DNA of 64,000 nucleotides from Loripinus fragilis (GCA_964019695.1 OZ026520.1:22458130-22522129); one strand, 5' to 3'; shown: positions 24,801-33,673, counted from the stretch's first letter. Numbers and translations are program-made. The notes: a model not told the origin generated them from the sequence alone.

Positions 24801-27800
24801 CAATCTGTCTAGTCTTCAAGACCAGGTAAGTTATCTTATTGTAGATAATGCCTACTTTGGTAAAACTTAAAGTTAACGTTCAAATTTAGATTTAAACCGT
24901 AATGTTATGGAAACAAAATTAAGTGTAAGTTCTATAACCCCTTCACTTAAGGCAGTTTTGACGCAATAAAAATGCTTTTCAGCGTTTAAAAATTACCCAC
25001 TATCCTTCAATGATTTGTAGCAGCAACTCAGTATGAGCGATCAACATATTCTCTTTGAGTTAAAACTAGTTTAAATGTTGCTTCGTGCATTTTTGTTAGA
25101 GAAAAGTTTGACTGAAAACTGAAAGGTGGTGTTTTGTTTACCATTTATTTGCAAACATAAGGAAACTTTATGAAAATGATTCGATGTAATTTAACAAGAA
25201 CACGTCGGATTTTCGCAACGATCACAGAATCATTATATAAGTATATAGGGATACTTCCTTAAAAATTTCAAGATATTTCACCGATTTATCGAAGAATTAT
25301 ACGCTCGCATATATCACTGGTATGTTCGAAGCATTGACTTTGTTAGTATACTAAAGTGACCCTTATTCAAAGGGCGATAACTCAATAAGTATACTGTATT
25401 TTGCTTTAGGTTTGGTGCCAGTTTAATGGTGACATATAATCCTTTATAGAAACGTATACCATTTTGTCGTAGCATATATGTGACGAAAGTTATGAAGCTA
25501 CTTGCATTCATATTTGAACAGCCCTCGTAATAAGTGGTTACTGGTTTAGATGTATCTCTGTCCCTGCCGATTGTTTTTACCTTAGCTCCGACCTTGATGA
25601 AATGTCGCATTCTATGGCATTTCATCTGGGTCTTCACTCTATGCCAAACTTTGAGGGATTGCCCTATACAAAGGATTTTGACCATGTTTTTGTGTCTTCT
25701 AAACATGCTAAGCATGGTGAAGTAGGTATGAAATAATGATCTCTAGCACGTGGTGACATACGTGTGATCTGTAATTGTGGCTTTCCTGGCCTCGAGGTTA
25801 TAAAACTCGAAAACAGTCTCAAAATAAAGCGCAATGATTGGCTGCTTGCGGACACGTCTCAAAATAAAGCACAATGATTGGCTGCTTGCGGACACGTCTC
25901 AAAATAAAGCACAATGATTGGCTGCTTGTGGACACGTGTCCACAAGCAGCCAATCATTGCGCTTTATTTGAGTCTGAGAATGAACTCAAGCTTTATAACC
26001 TCGAGGCCTTATCATGCTGATTGATTTTTTTCCTATGAATTTGTAAATTTCAGGATGTGGCCTTGGGCTAATGTACCAACCCTCATTGGTGATTGTTGGG
26101 CACTATTTTAAGAAGAGACGGGCATTGGCCACGGGTATTGCAGTATGTGGTAGCGGTGTGGGTGCATTTGTCTTTGGCATTCTGGGAGAAATGCTTATAG
26201 AAGTGTATGGCTGGCAAGGTGCTATGTGGATTATATCTGCCATTTGTTTGAATGGTGTCGTTGTGAGTGCGCTGTTTAGACCTATAGAAACTATGGATAG
26301 CAAATATAAGAAAAGCGTGGACCTGCTTATACAACACCAGGACTTAATGAATGGTACCTTAGAAGAAAGTTGCAATGAGCAAGTGAAAAGGCTGATTGAC
26401 TGGAATTCCATATTTTACTTTCCAGTATTAAAGAGCCCCACGCTAGTTCTCTATGGACTGTCTCGATTTCTGTGTATGCTAGGTAAGTCGAATTAACTTT
26501 TGTGGACCTGGGTCCGGAATTACAATGCCTCCTTAGAGTTAAGGAAGACTTAAGTTAGGTATTGATTTTTCAGAATGCGAAAAATAACGTTTAAAACTGA
26601 TTAAAATCAAAATGGTTTTAATTTTTCTGAAGATCACAATGATATCTTTGACCACAAATACCACATCGATCCAGGCAATTTATTTAGCATTTAATAAAGC
26701 ATGTTAAAATATCATTACTTAACTTAAGCCTTGCTTAACTTTAAGGAGGCATTGTAGTTCTGGGCCATGGGTTCGGAGTTATAATGCCCCCTTAAAGTTA
26801 AGGAAGACTTAAGCTAAGTATTGCTTTTTCAGGATGCGAAAAATAAAGTTTCAAACTGATAAAATTCAAAATAGGTTCATTTTTCGATAGATCATAATGA
26901 TATTTTTGACCACAAGTATTGCATCGATTTAGCATTTAATATAGCATGTTTAAATATCAATACTTAACTTAAGTCATCCTTAACTTTAAGGAGGCATTGT
27001 ACTGCGGGGCTCAGGCCCCTAAATGTTTACTAAAACAAACAGTGAAGACCCAGATGAAATGCGGGATTTTATCAGAGTCTGCACTATTTGCTGATAAAAT
27101 GCATTTATTTTTGCTCTTGTTTTGCTGCTGCATTTTATTCCAAAATACTTATCGACTGTCACACAATTATATAAGGTTTGGTCACTTATTTTATGCATTA
27201 TGAATTCATGTAGCTGCCAAAGAGGTGTAGAGCTGCCCATTCCATCGCCTTGTTTCATATGAGCTGTTTGCTTCCGATTAAAAACTACGTAATCCAAATG
27301 TCGAAAGATGGCATATTGATCACATGCCTAATCAGTGGGTTTTTGAATACTGATGAGGACAAACTGTTAGGAACTTTTTATACATGTTGCAACAATCAGC
27401 GGTCATATACTTGAAAATTATAATTAATATTTACGTTTTACAGGATTTTTCGTTCCTGTTGTTTTCATTCCTGATCTCGCAGAAGCTGCTGGTATGACGT
27501 CACAAAAAGCTGGTGTTCTTATTGCTATATTCGGCATTGTAAATACAATTGGGCGTGTGTTGTGTGGCTGGATTGCTGACAGATCATGCTGTGATGAAAT
27601 ATTTCTGAATAGCGTGTTTGTTCTTCTGGGTGGAGTCTTAACATGTTTTGTACCAACTTACACGAGTTTTGCACTGATGGCCTCGTACTGTGCAGTGTTT
27701 GGCCTAGTGACAGGTAAGCTGCAGAAATTATTGTAAATTCGAAAATTTTCGCGTGAATTTATTTTTCGTGAATAGCGTTAAAAACATATTTGAGATGTTA

Positions 27801-30800
27801 AAAATTCGCGACCTGTATAAGCAAACGACAAGAGTATTTGCCATTTATCGAGTACATTATTTTCACGAAACTTCGCATATTCACAAAATAAACCCTTGCG
27901 AAAAATTCCGAATTTACTGCAATCATCTCGCTGAGAAAGAGAGAGCTGGTTGCTTTTGATGTGTTCTGAAAGTCATGCCCTTGTTATCGTTCTTTGTCTC
28001 TTCCTCACGGTGCCATGGATTGGTCTATGATTGTGGCACTTCCTGGTCATAATCAATTACTTTTTGAGCATGTAAACATCAGACCTGGCCGCGAGGTTGT
28101 AAAACTTTGTTCGTGCTCAGCTCATCTGAGTATAAAATTTCAATTGCTCATAAAAACTAAAACGCTGAAGAAGAAAGGCATTCCTTGCTTTTAAGCTCTC
28201 ATATGATGTATTTATCCTGCTAATAAAAGTTAAAATGCCAACAGTTGTTGGCATTTTAACATTTGTGAGCAGGATAAATTTCATGCTCAGTTTAGTTGAA
28301 CAAAAAAAGTTTTATAACCTCGAGGCCAGAAGCTGAACACGTGGTCAGCAGATGACATATCCTCTTATGTTGTTTCTATCTCTTTAACTACAACAAAATT
28401 TAACTTGCCTGGACCAGTTTTGGTACCGATCCAACTGCTCCATAATGGAGTCTGACATAGGATCACACTGTTTACTACACAATCGGGAAAGTTCAGCGCA
28501 ATACGAGAATCGAATCAAGCCTGGGGTGTACGTAAGGCGCATTCAGTGACACGTAGTACTATGCTCCATTTTGTTAGCCGGAACCGGGGTAAGGAAAATA
28601 AGTTCTGTAGCATGTGGGTTCAACCCTATTAAAATCCATTTTTCTGATTACCTGAAAAGCTTAATCAGCAGAATAAAAATGAAGTTTATGATTTTTTAAG
28701 GAAGAGGCTATTTACAGTTGACTGTCAATAGCCAAAAAACGTTTAAATGGCTATTTACAGTTGACTGTCAATAGCCAGAAAACTTTAAAATGGCTATTTA
28801 CAGTTGACAGTCAATAGCGGGTGTTGTTTTAATGTAACACAGTGTTCATGTTTATTTGGGCGGATCAAAGGGTAGCTACAGTCGGCACACTCAATTTAGG
28901 TATTGAAAAGCACAAATAGAGCAATACTGGTCCGGATCCCCTGCCAAATCACGACTACTAACCCAACATTCAATGCTTGGCCATCATCGGCCTGCCAGCG
29001 AAACGCCATTTTAATGGCGTCTCGCTGGTGGGCCGATGATGACCCGCCAATGATATTGGTATTTGGGTTCCTCCCCTCATCGAACTAAGAAAACGTTGTC
29101 AAAGCTAGACCCCTCTAACAAACTTTTCTGGATCCGCGCATGCAATCTCCACGAAAGTATGTGGCCGGGTCGGGGTCGAACGCTACAGTCAGGCACGTAC
29201 GTACCTGCAGTAAGGGACGTTTCTGACTGCGCTATGCGGACCTGTATATCTTAGTTTTGATCAATTGCCACTATCTGAGGCGAGTTCAATAATGCAAGTG
29301 CTCGCCGAGCGCTCGTTGATTGGTACCTATCTTTATTCATAATGTGTAAAGCCGGACATCAGTATAACGAGCGCCCGAGAGCGCTCGCATTATTGAACTT
29401 GCCTCAGGTATATAGAAAAACAGATGCGCTTACGAGCCTGCGCACAATGCAGACTGTTTGCAGAATTTACTTAGTGTTACTACAAATAGCAAATATACTA
29501 GCATAATTATAGTTCAAAGTCAAGAAAAGATATGGGTACAACATAGGATTCGAACTAGCTATCTCTATTCTAGACCTGCCTCCAAACCCAATGTCAAGGA
29601 AGTGTGGGGGAGGGCTTGTGTACTTCTCTGTATATTTTGCAAACATAATTGTATATCTAACACACTCGTCCTGATCGATTCATACCCTCTCTGCCCTAAA
29701 AACATCATTTAATTCGGACTGATACTCGATCCACCTTAAAATTGTGCATGTAAAGCCCAGTTTCAACCGTACTTTAAAAAAAACGTAACTGCATAGTGAA
29801 ATGTCAATGTACTATTATTTCTGCTTTAAGCATAAAGTATATAACGCACGAACCTAACTGCAATGCATCTCAAATTTGTGAATTCAAATGCTTGAAAGCA
29901 TTAGTTCAACAAAAATTAAATAGTGCAAAGGTGTCTGCACAGATGATTCAATACTGGAGCTAAGTAAATGGATAACTAAATAAACTTCTATAAATTTCCC
30001 TGTATCCTAACCTAATATCTTAAAACTGACTGTCATTAGCCAAAAAACGTTAAAATGGCTATTGATAGTCAACTGTAAATAGCCATTTTAACGTTTTTTG
30101 GCTATTGACAGTCAACTGTAAATAGTCATTTTAACGTTTTTTGGCTATTTACAGTTGACTGTAAATAGCCACTTCGATTTTTTAATAATAAAGCGATATT
30201 GTTTTTGAAAAAAAACTTCATTAAAAATGTTATAACCGTTTGTTTTGCTGCAATCACGCTTGTTATTGTGTTTGCATGGTTTCTGTGACATCAGCGTCAA
30301 ATAATGAAACGTCAGAGTCACATTATCAAGTACATCCTAGGTTTTATTCCACGTAATTTCACGGAATTGGCCGAGGCAGTTCCGATTGTTTACTTCGGTA
30401 ACCTCATAACAATGCATTAGCAGACGAAATTACTCGCGAATGTTACTTAATGTTATTATTGTTTTCTTGCATACTTATCATGGGTAAAGTTTATTTCAAA
30501 TCTTTCGAAGAATTAGACATTTCCAGGATCATAGTTAAAAACCTACCCGGGGTGTGTACTTTTACAATGTTTATATTTTCAGCTGTATTTACAACTCTCC
30601 GTTCTGTTATAATGGCAAACCTGCTTGGACTGGAAAAATTAAACTCATCCTTTGGTATCATAGTCCTGTGTGAAGGAATAGCCTCCTTCATTGGTGCGCC
30701 ACTAGCAGGTAGGTATTAATAGACTTTTCGCTTACTATAAAGGCGCAACTTTAACATTCATACCTGGGCGTGGTTCGGCTATTTCATCTGCTAAAAAAGG

Positions 30801-33077
30801 GAAATCAGGTTCTATTTATAATTTGGTAAATAATTAATAAGTTGTTTCGGTCGCGCAAACGTGCGTGCATTTCATGAAAAGCCTAACGTATACACACTGA
30901 ACTCACATTTCTTAACCCTTAGAGCGTATAATCACATCATGTATGTTTTTTTCGTCCACTAAAATATTTGAAGCCTCAAAGACAAACAGTGTGGACCCAG
31001 ATAAGACTGCTTCTGTAGGAGCAATCTGATCTGGATCCACAATGTTTCGGCCTATATGCTTATGTTAAATAGACATTTTCAGATGCAGTTATTTTGCTGG
31101 CATTTTAAGGGCTAATGTATGTGTTTACGTCTATACTGAGGTAATGGCGCAAGATGATAGTAGTAGTAACTTTTGAGTAAAACCACGCCTCATTTTCATC
31201 CTCATTTTCATTTTACCTTTGTCTTAGGTAGACCAGTCCTACTTACGCATTCATGAGGTGCCGCCTTTACAGCAACCAAAAAGTTCAATAATATCTATTT
31301 GTTTGAGACAGCTCATTTGATTATGGTACTTATTGCATGTGCAATAGCGATGGCGATGGCGAATGCGAGCCTTTGCATATGGCCAGTATCGCCAGAGCCA
31401 CCCACAAATTATAAAAGTAGGTAAAGCATTGGGCCATACTTTTATTTGACATTGGAGTGCTGACTATAACCATTTAAAGTATAAACTTACGCATAGAGAC
31501 CACCATCTTATTGGTTGGTTCAATATTGCTATTAAAAAGGTATCTTTCTCTTAACGATAAAAATAAAACGTATAAGCTAACAAAACAAATCTTCTGGCAA
31601 AAGAGCGAACCTACGAAAAAAACAACAGCAGATGTTAATGAAATTATATAAAAGTTGCAGCAATGCTTATACCCCCTAGCATAGGCTTAAACTGCATTCT
31701 GCTTTGAACTGCGGCAGAGTTTTTGGGTTGGGGTTCGGCCTATTTAGGTATACCCGCCTCTGATGGATGTAACTTCTGGCCATTCTATGTGATGTTAGTT
31801 CATTGATTGTTGTTACTGTGTGTGTGCGTGCGTGTTTGCGTGCGTGTGCGTGTGTTTGTGTGCGGGCTTGTGTGTGTACGTTCGTGCGCGTGTGCGTGTG
31901 CGTGTGTGTGTTCTCGTATTTAGACCTGGTTTTGTAATATAGTTATTTGTGTTCTGTCTAGCTTGCAATCATCTCGACGAAGAAGCGAGAGATTATTGTC
32001 TGTGGTATAGTATCCTTTCCTCTGAGAGCCATTTTATGGTCTCTGATCTGTGCTTTGGACATTTACTGATCATAAATAATTGTTTTGATATTTATCTGTC
32101 AGAACCTATTTTGTGTGTGCCGATAAAACACGTCATAGGTTCCACAGAAAGAATCAGCCAATCAGCGGCCTATCAAATGTGTCGATTCAGAGAGTATTGA
32201 CTTTTTTGATTTCACAAAATTTACGGAAGCACCATGCACATGTTCTTATCAATGAACAGCTGTGTTGTCTCTAGACAAACACATAGTAGCAGGAACCTTT
32301 AATAGTAATGAAGGAATTGGTAAAAGTTGAGCATCATAATATTAACACCAAGAACTTTATCCCTTAGACATAGGTTTAGATAAACACAAATTTTCAGTGT
32401 AAATTTGTTAATATTTTCTTTCAATTTTAAAATATGTTTTGGGTGCTCAAAAGAACCGTCTCATTGAGACGGTTCTTTTGAGTACCCACAGCATATATTT
32501 TGGTTGAGACCCAAGAACATTAAATTTTCGTTACACACTCTTAACTAAAGTTCTGCCGCTTTTCTCTCGTGATACCCATAAACAGCTACTTTGGCTAACG
32601 GTGAAGACTCAGAGTGTCTGCACTGTTTTCTAAATTAACAGCAATTTAAGAGAGATAAATACATTATGATTTAGAAGTTTCGACCTATGACCCCTTAAAA
32701 CACAATATGGACTATCCAATACTTTGTGCACATGTCTTGAAAAAATCTATTAGAATATAAAGGGCTGGAGAAGGTCACGCCAAATACATGGCAGACAACT
32801 TCTGTTCATTGAACGGTTAGGAAACGTAGGCCGGCTATTTGCAAACCAATTTTAGATTAAGATTTTAAGAGTTGTATATTTTTTCTCGTTTACAGGAGCT
32901 TTGACAGACAACACGACCAGTTACAACGCCGCCTTCTATTTAGCGGGAACAGTGATAGGTCTCTCAGGAGTAATTTGTTTTCCACTGCGAAAGGTGTCAA
33001 ACTGGGAAAATCGAAATCGGAAACAATATATTTATAATGTTGAAAGTCCAGACGTCCAAAGTACAGGTGTCAGTTAG
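16961..33077 (+). CDS. SLC16-like: Monocarboxylate-transporter-like protein (SLC16/MCT family, MFS), six coding exons
   Basis: Join of 16961-17306, 17917-18060, 26054-26482, 27444-27713, 30583-30708 and 32896-33077 gives 1497 nt, 498 residues plus TAG, with no internal stop. All five introns are GT-AG and phase 1. The predicted protein is a plasma-membrane major-facilitator with about 12 hydrophobic segments, a 57-residue N-tail, a hydrophilic central loop (about residues 228-275) and a short C-tail. Family marks seen: PDGGWGWV at 57-64 at the start of TM1, YFKKRRALATG at 181-191, and NTIGRVLCGW near 340-349 in TM8. ATG 16961 is the first in-frame ATG after an in-frame TAA at 16865 and has A at -3. 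Against human MCT1 recalled from memory, the TM8 arginine (R306) is kept as R344, but the Asp (D302) position is Asn340 and the TM1 Lys38 position is Tyr81. This argues for an orphan or MCT12/13/14-type substrate rather than proton-linked lactate. The exact paralogue cannot be named from sequence alone. Confidence 0.93.
17407..17604. mobile_element. MITE, GGCC-GAGGTTRTAAAAC family, copy 1 (transporter intron 1)
   Basis: Begins GGCCAGAGGTTGTAAAAC and ends GTTTTATAACCTCGGGGCC. The next inner bases (GTGCTCAACTCAACTGAGCA and its complement) are also inverted. Same termini as copies at 25788 and 28087. Confidence 0.7.
17917..18060 (+). CDS. Transporter exon 2 (residues 116-164)
   Basis: Preceded by a pyrimidine-rich acceptor ending CAG at 17916 and followed by GTAAGT at 18061. 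Encodes the GPLAS start of TM2, a short FGCRK loop and TM3, ending in YGLLGG, which matches the usual MCT TM2-TM3 layout. Both flanking introns interrupt a Gly codon after its first base. Intron 1 is 610 bp and intron 2 is 7993 bp. Confidence 0.92.
18330..18833 (-). mobile_element. Retroelement B copy reaching the coding/UTR junction (transporter intron 2)
   Basis: Minus strand. Includes AGCAAAGCAACCAGC, CAATCAACGGCAAG, TTAGAACGGACTGCAGCC, and beyond these AAGCTTTACGTCAGGGCC and GACCCACCGTCGAGC, which correspond to the region just after the coding end at 7600-7680. This links subfamily B to the same retroelement family as A. Confidence 0.65.
18840..18892. repeat. (TTTA)n microsatellite
   Basis: About 12 perfect units directly after a retroelement B copy. 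Confidence 0.9.
19336..19436. mobile_element. Palindromic element around GAAGCGAAAAA
   Basis: GCCATTTATTTCATCTCGTG plus AAGCGAAAAA inverted at 19408-19432 as TTTTTCGCTTCGATGAAATA. About 100 bp. Confidence 0.5.
19541..19626 (+). repeat. 3' end of the same retroposon, plus strand, with (AAACT)n tail
   Basis: CTTGTGACCCAACCCCATTG, then GACAATAAAATATGC and a TAAACTAAACTAAAC tail. AATAAA plus a short tandem tail suggests a LINE or SINE 3' end. Confidence 0.55.
19812..20256 (+). mobile_element. Retroelement A, 5'-truncated copy (transporter intron 2)
   Basis: Plus-strand UTR copy from GTTGAGTCCTAATCTTTGC to the CCTGATC-CTTTCTTACTT tail. Contains ACCTTCCAAGGCGGTGCTTC and GGTCACCTGCTGGGAAAGG. Confidence 0.7.
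20774..21416 (-). mobile_element. Retroelement A, longer 3' copy (transporter intron 2)
   Basis: Minus strand. Beyond the shared UTR it includes the upstream block CAGGCCCGTACCAT... and GAGTCCGACCCATCGG, up to the edge of the coding region (AAGCATGCAGTCTATTGCAA at about 21393-21412). Confidence 0.7.
21420..22740. other. Transporter intron 2, unassigned stretch
   Basis: No gene or clear repeat. A 109-codon frame at 21906-22235 has no recognisable domain and no splice support. Confidence 0.4.
22745..22843. mobile_element. Hairpin MITE, GAACCGTCTCA family (transporter intron 2)
   Basis: Centre GAACCGTCTTATTGAGACGG with outer arms TTTTGGGTGCCCA and GAGCACCCACAAAA. Family copies also at 15591-15690, 32418-32522 and 48645-48725. 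Confidence 0.6.
22868..22945. repeat. Short hairpin GCCTGCGCGTATGCGCAGGC
   Basis: AGCCTGCGC and GCGCAGGCT pair, followed by TTATTAGAGTCTTTGCTAG. Small pieces recur near 23375 and 29430. Confidence 0.35.
23482..23530. repeat. Short tandem/palindromic GCGCATATGTGATATGCGCA repeat
   Basis: TATGTGATATGCGCATG occurs twice in tandem and is self-complementary. Confidence 0.55.
24206..25527. mobile_element. Mariner-like nonautonomous element in transporter intron 2
   Basis: 1322 bp bounded by TA on both sides (24204-24205, 25528-25529). Ends start CGAGGGCTGTTCAAATATGA, and the first ~70 bp of each end are inverted with about one mismatch; weaker symmetry continues to about 150 bp. CGAGGG...TTCAA ends with TA duplication and ~1.3 kb length are typical of mariner elements. 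I see no transposase: the open frames inside are translations of the terminal repeats and show no D-D motif. Confidence 0.7.
25788..26008. mobile_element. MITE, GGCC-GAGGTTRTAAAAC family, copy 2, 45 bp before exon 3
   Basis: Termini GGCCTCGAGGTTATAAAAC and CTTTATAACCTCGAGGCC. The interior holds three direct copies of a 40-bp unit containing ATGATTGGCTGCTTG plus one inverted copy, giving a long hairpin. It lies just upstream of the exon 3 acceptor. Confidence 0.7.
26054..26482 (+). CDS. Transporter exon 3 (residues 164-307)
   Basis: Acceptor AATTTCAG ends at 26053 and donor GTAAGT starts at 26483. It carries GLGLMYQPSL, the TM4-TM5 signature YFKKRRALATG (181-191), GSGVGAF in TM5, the WRG-like turn seen here as YGWQGAMW, TM6 (CLNGVVVSALFRP), the large intracellular loop, and the start of TM7. 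A terminal-inverted-repeat element ends only 45 bp before the acceptor. Intron 3 is 961 bp. Confidence 0.94.
26504..27019. mobile_element. Two tandem MITE copies, AATGCCTCCTTA family (transporter intron 3)
   Basis: Copy 1 about 26504-26766 and copy 2 about 26762-27019 share GGGCC at the junction. Each begins with ATTACAATGCCTCCTTA-like sequence and TTAAGGAAGACTTAAG, and ends with the inverted CTTAACTTTAAGGAGGCATT. A third copy is at 33939-34204. About 260 bp each, noncoding. Confidence 0.7.
27444..27713 (+). CDS. Transporter exon 4 (residues 307-397)
   Basis: Acceptor TTTTACAG ends at 27443 and donor GTAAGC starts at 27714. Encodes the end of TM7 (FFVPVVFIPDLA), TM8 with IVNTIGRVLCGW, the loop DRSCCDE, and TM9-TM10. 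The TM8 Arg (R344) is present while the residue four positions earlier is Asn340, where proton-coupled MCT1-4 have Asp. Intron 4 is 2869 bp. Confidence 0.93.
27935..28070 (+). repeat. Retroelement B 3' fragment (transporter intron 4)
   Basis: Degenerate: GAGAAAGAGAGAGCTGGTTG, CTCTTCCTCACGGTGCCATG, TGATTGTGGCACTTCCTGGT. Confidence 0.5.
28087..28327. mobile_element. MITE, GGCC-GAGGTTRTAAAAC family, copy 3 (transporter intron 4)
   Basis: Termini GGCCGCGAGGTTGTAAAAC and GTTTTATAACCTCGAGGCC. A central palindrome ATGCCAACAGTTGTTGGCAT sits between inverted TATCCTGCT/AGCAGGATA blocks. Confidence 0.7.
28981..29048. repeat. Hairpin repeat of the GGCCGATGATGG family
   Basis: CCATCATCGGCCTGCCAGCG is mirrored by CTGGTGGGCCGATGATG around a CGCCATTTTAATGGCG centre. 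Related sequence recurs at 33292-33342, 36830-36870 and 37810-37891, so this is a dispersed hairpin family. Confidence 0.55.
29275..29406. mobile_element. Small TIR element nested in the foldback transposon
   Basis: Inverted ends: CTGAGGCGAGTTCAATAATG on the left and its near-complement ending TTGAACTTGCCTCAG on the right. The subterminal parts are also inverted, with GAGCGCTCG/CGAGCGC runs. 132 bp, no coding potential. Confidence 0.6.
30583..30708 (+). CDS. Transporter exon 5 (residues 397-439)
   Basis: Acceptor TATTTTCAG ends at 30582 and donor GTAGGT is at 30709-30714. Encodes AVFTTLRSVIMANLLGLEK followed by the TM11 segment and GAPLAG, the canonical MCT stretch before the last helix. The open frame runs upstream of the acceptor by chance. 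A 581-bp TIR element begins about position +6 of the donor. Intron 5 is 2187 bp. Confidence 0.92.
30714..31294. mobile_element. TIR element, ACTTTTCGCTTA family, copy 1, abutting the exon 5 donor
   Basis: 581 bp. Left end TATTAATAGACTTTTCGC, right end ...CAACCAAAAAGTTCAATA, diverged but complementary; then TAAAGGCG versus CCGCCTTTAC. The body matches 46647-47200 almost throughout, including the inner hairpin around ATCTGATCTGGATCCAC. The element starts at about donor position +6. Confidence 0.7.
31806..31915. repeat. Degenerate (TG)n microsatellite
   Basis: TGTGTGTGCGTGCGTGTTTG-type sequence over about 110 bp in transporter intron 5. Confidence 0.85.
31955..32090 (+). repeat. Retroelement B 3' fragment (transporter intron 5)
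   Basis: Degenerate copy with TTGCAATCATCTCGACG, AAGCGAGAG and ACTGATCATAAATAATTG at the expected spacing. Confidence 0.4.
32418..32522. mobile_element. Hairpin MITE, GAACCGTCTCA family (transporter intron 5)
   Basis: AAGAACCGTCTCATTGAGAC with arms ATATGTTTTGGGTGCTCA and GAGTACCCACAGCATAT; TTGGTTGAGACCC follows. Confidence 0.65.
32896..33077 (+). CDS. Transporter exon 6 with stop codon (residues 439-498)
   Basis: Acceptor GTTTACAG ends at 32895 and the stop TAG is 33075-33077. Encodes the GALTDNTTSYN loop, TM12 and a short hydrophilic C-tail ending STGVS. I saw no canonical AATAAA for nearly 2 kb downstream, so the 3' UTR end is not determined. A TIR element starts about 70 bp after the stop. 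Confidence 0.92.
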
Positions 33078-33148
33078 CTAGACATAGTTTTCATCCGTGT
33101 ATGCAGATTGAAACCGTCCATCCGTTATTTTAGGGTCAAGATGGACTT

Positions 33149-33474
33149 CAGGCGCGGATCCAAGTTTCGTCACGGGGGTCCAGATCCAAATGTTTTAACA
33201 ACGTTGTTTTTCGTTCTGTTTTTTAAACACTTTACATAGGGGAAAGGCCAGTATTCCTAAGAAATCCTATACCCAGTAAACAAAGCGACTGCCATTTGCC
33301 CACCACCTTTGGTGGGCCGATGATGGCCCAACACTTAATCCTGGTTGGGTAGCATTTTGATATTCCAGGAGGATTCATGCCAGTATTCCTAAGGAAGCCT
33401 ACATATTTGTGATTTTCCAACGGGATGGAAGGGGGGTCTGGACCCCATGTCCTGCTCTCTGGATCCGCGCATGG
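33149..33474. mobile_element. TIR element with GCGCGGATCC ends, downstream of the transporter stop
   Basis: Left CAGGCGCGGATCCAAG and right CTCTGGATCCGCGCATGG are inverted. The interior includes GCCAGTATTCCTAAG twice and a GGTGGGCCGATGATGG block. It may be transcribed as part of the transporter 3' UTR (inference). Confidence 0.5.
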
Positions 33475-33673
33475 ATTTACTGTTTATTGGTTATGAGGGA
33501 TTATTGTGGTTATTAACAGCTTGTACTGAAAAGATAAAGAAACGCACGGTAAACGTTTACAGTGTTTTAAGTGATGTTTTCCATGTTAGATGAATATTTT
33601 ATATCTGAATTCATAAACTCTTTAAAAACACATTTTGGTTGCATTATGCGCTAATGACCGACCAGTCATATAT

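Larger units (their letters stand above)
28700..30176. mobile_element. Foldback-type transposon, 1477 bp, with a 9-bp target duplication
   Basis: Flanked by direct ATTTTTTAA repeats. Its termini are inverted and built from reiterated units: GGCTATTTACAGTTGACTG units spaced by AAAAAACGTT, three at the left end (about 28708-28818) and three or four at the right (about 30028-30168), each unit itself palindromic. No transposase frame is visible. Inside are two smaller hairpins (28981-29048 and 29275-29406) and a CTGGATCCGCGCATGC segment, so it is composite. Long reiterated inverted termini plus a 9-bp duplication recall Drosophila FB elements or Mutator-like elements. Class assignment is inference. 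Confidence 0.7.
28480..30395 (+). repeat. Dispersed element copy 2, split by a 1.48-kb insertion, in transporter intron 4
   Basis: Left half 28480-28699 and right half 30177-30395 together align with 16443-16876. The break occurs exactly at ATTTTTTAA, which is present on both sides (28691-28699 and 30177-30185) and single in copy 1. The tail of this copy ends about 190 bp before exon 5. Confidence 0.75.

Noticed and set aside
30450..30582. Reading the open frame upstream of exon 5 as coding
   Set aside because: The residues before the TATTTTCAG acceptor have no MCT counterpart, while joining exon 4 to 30583 restores the conserved sequence in frame.
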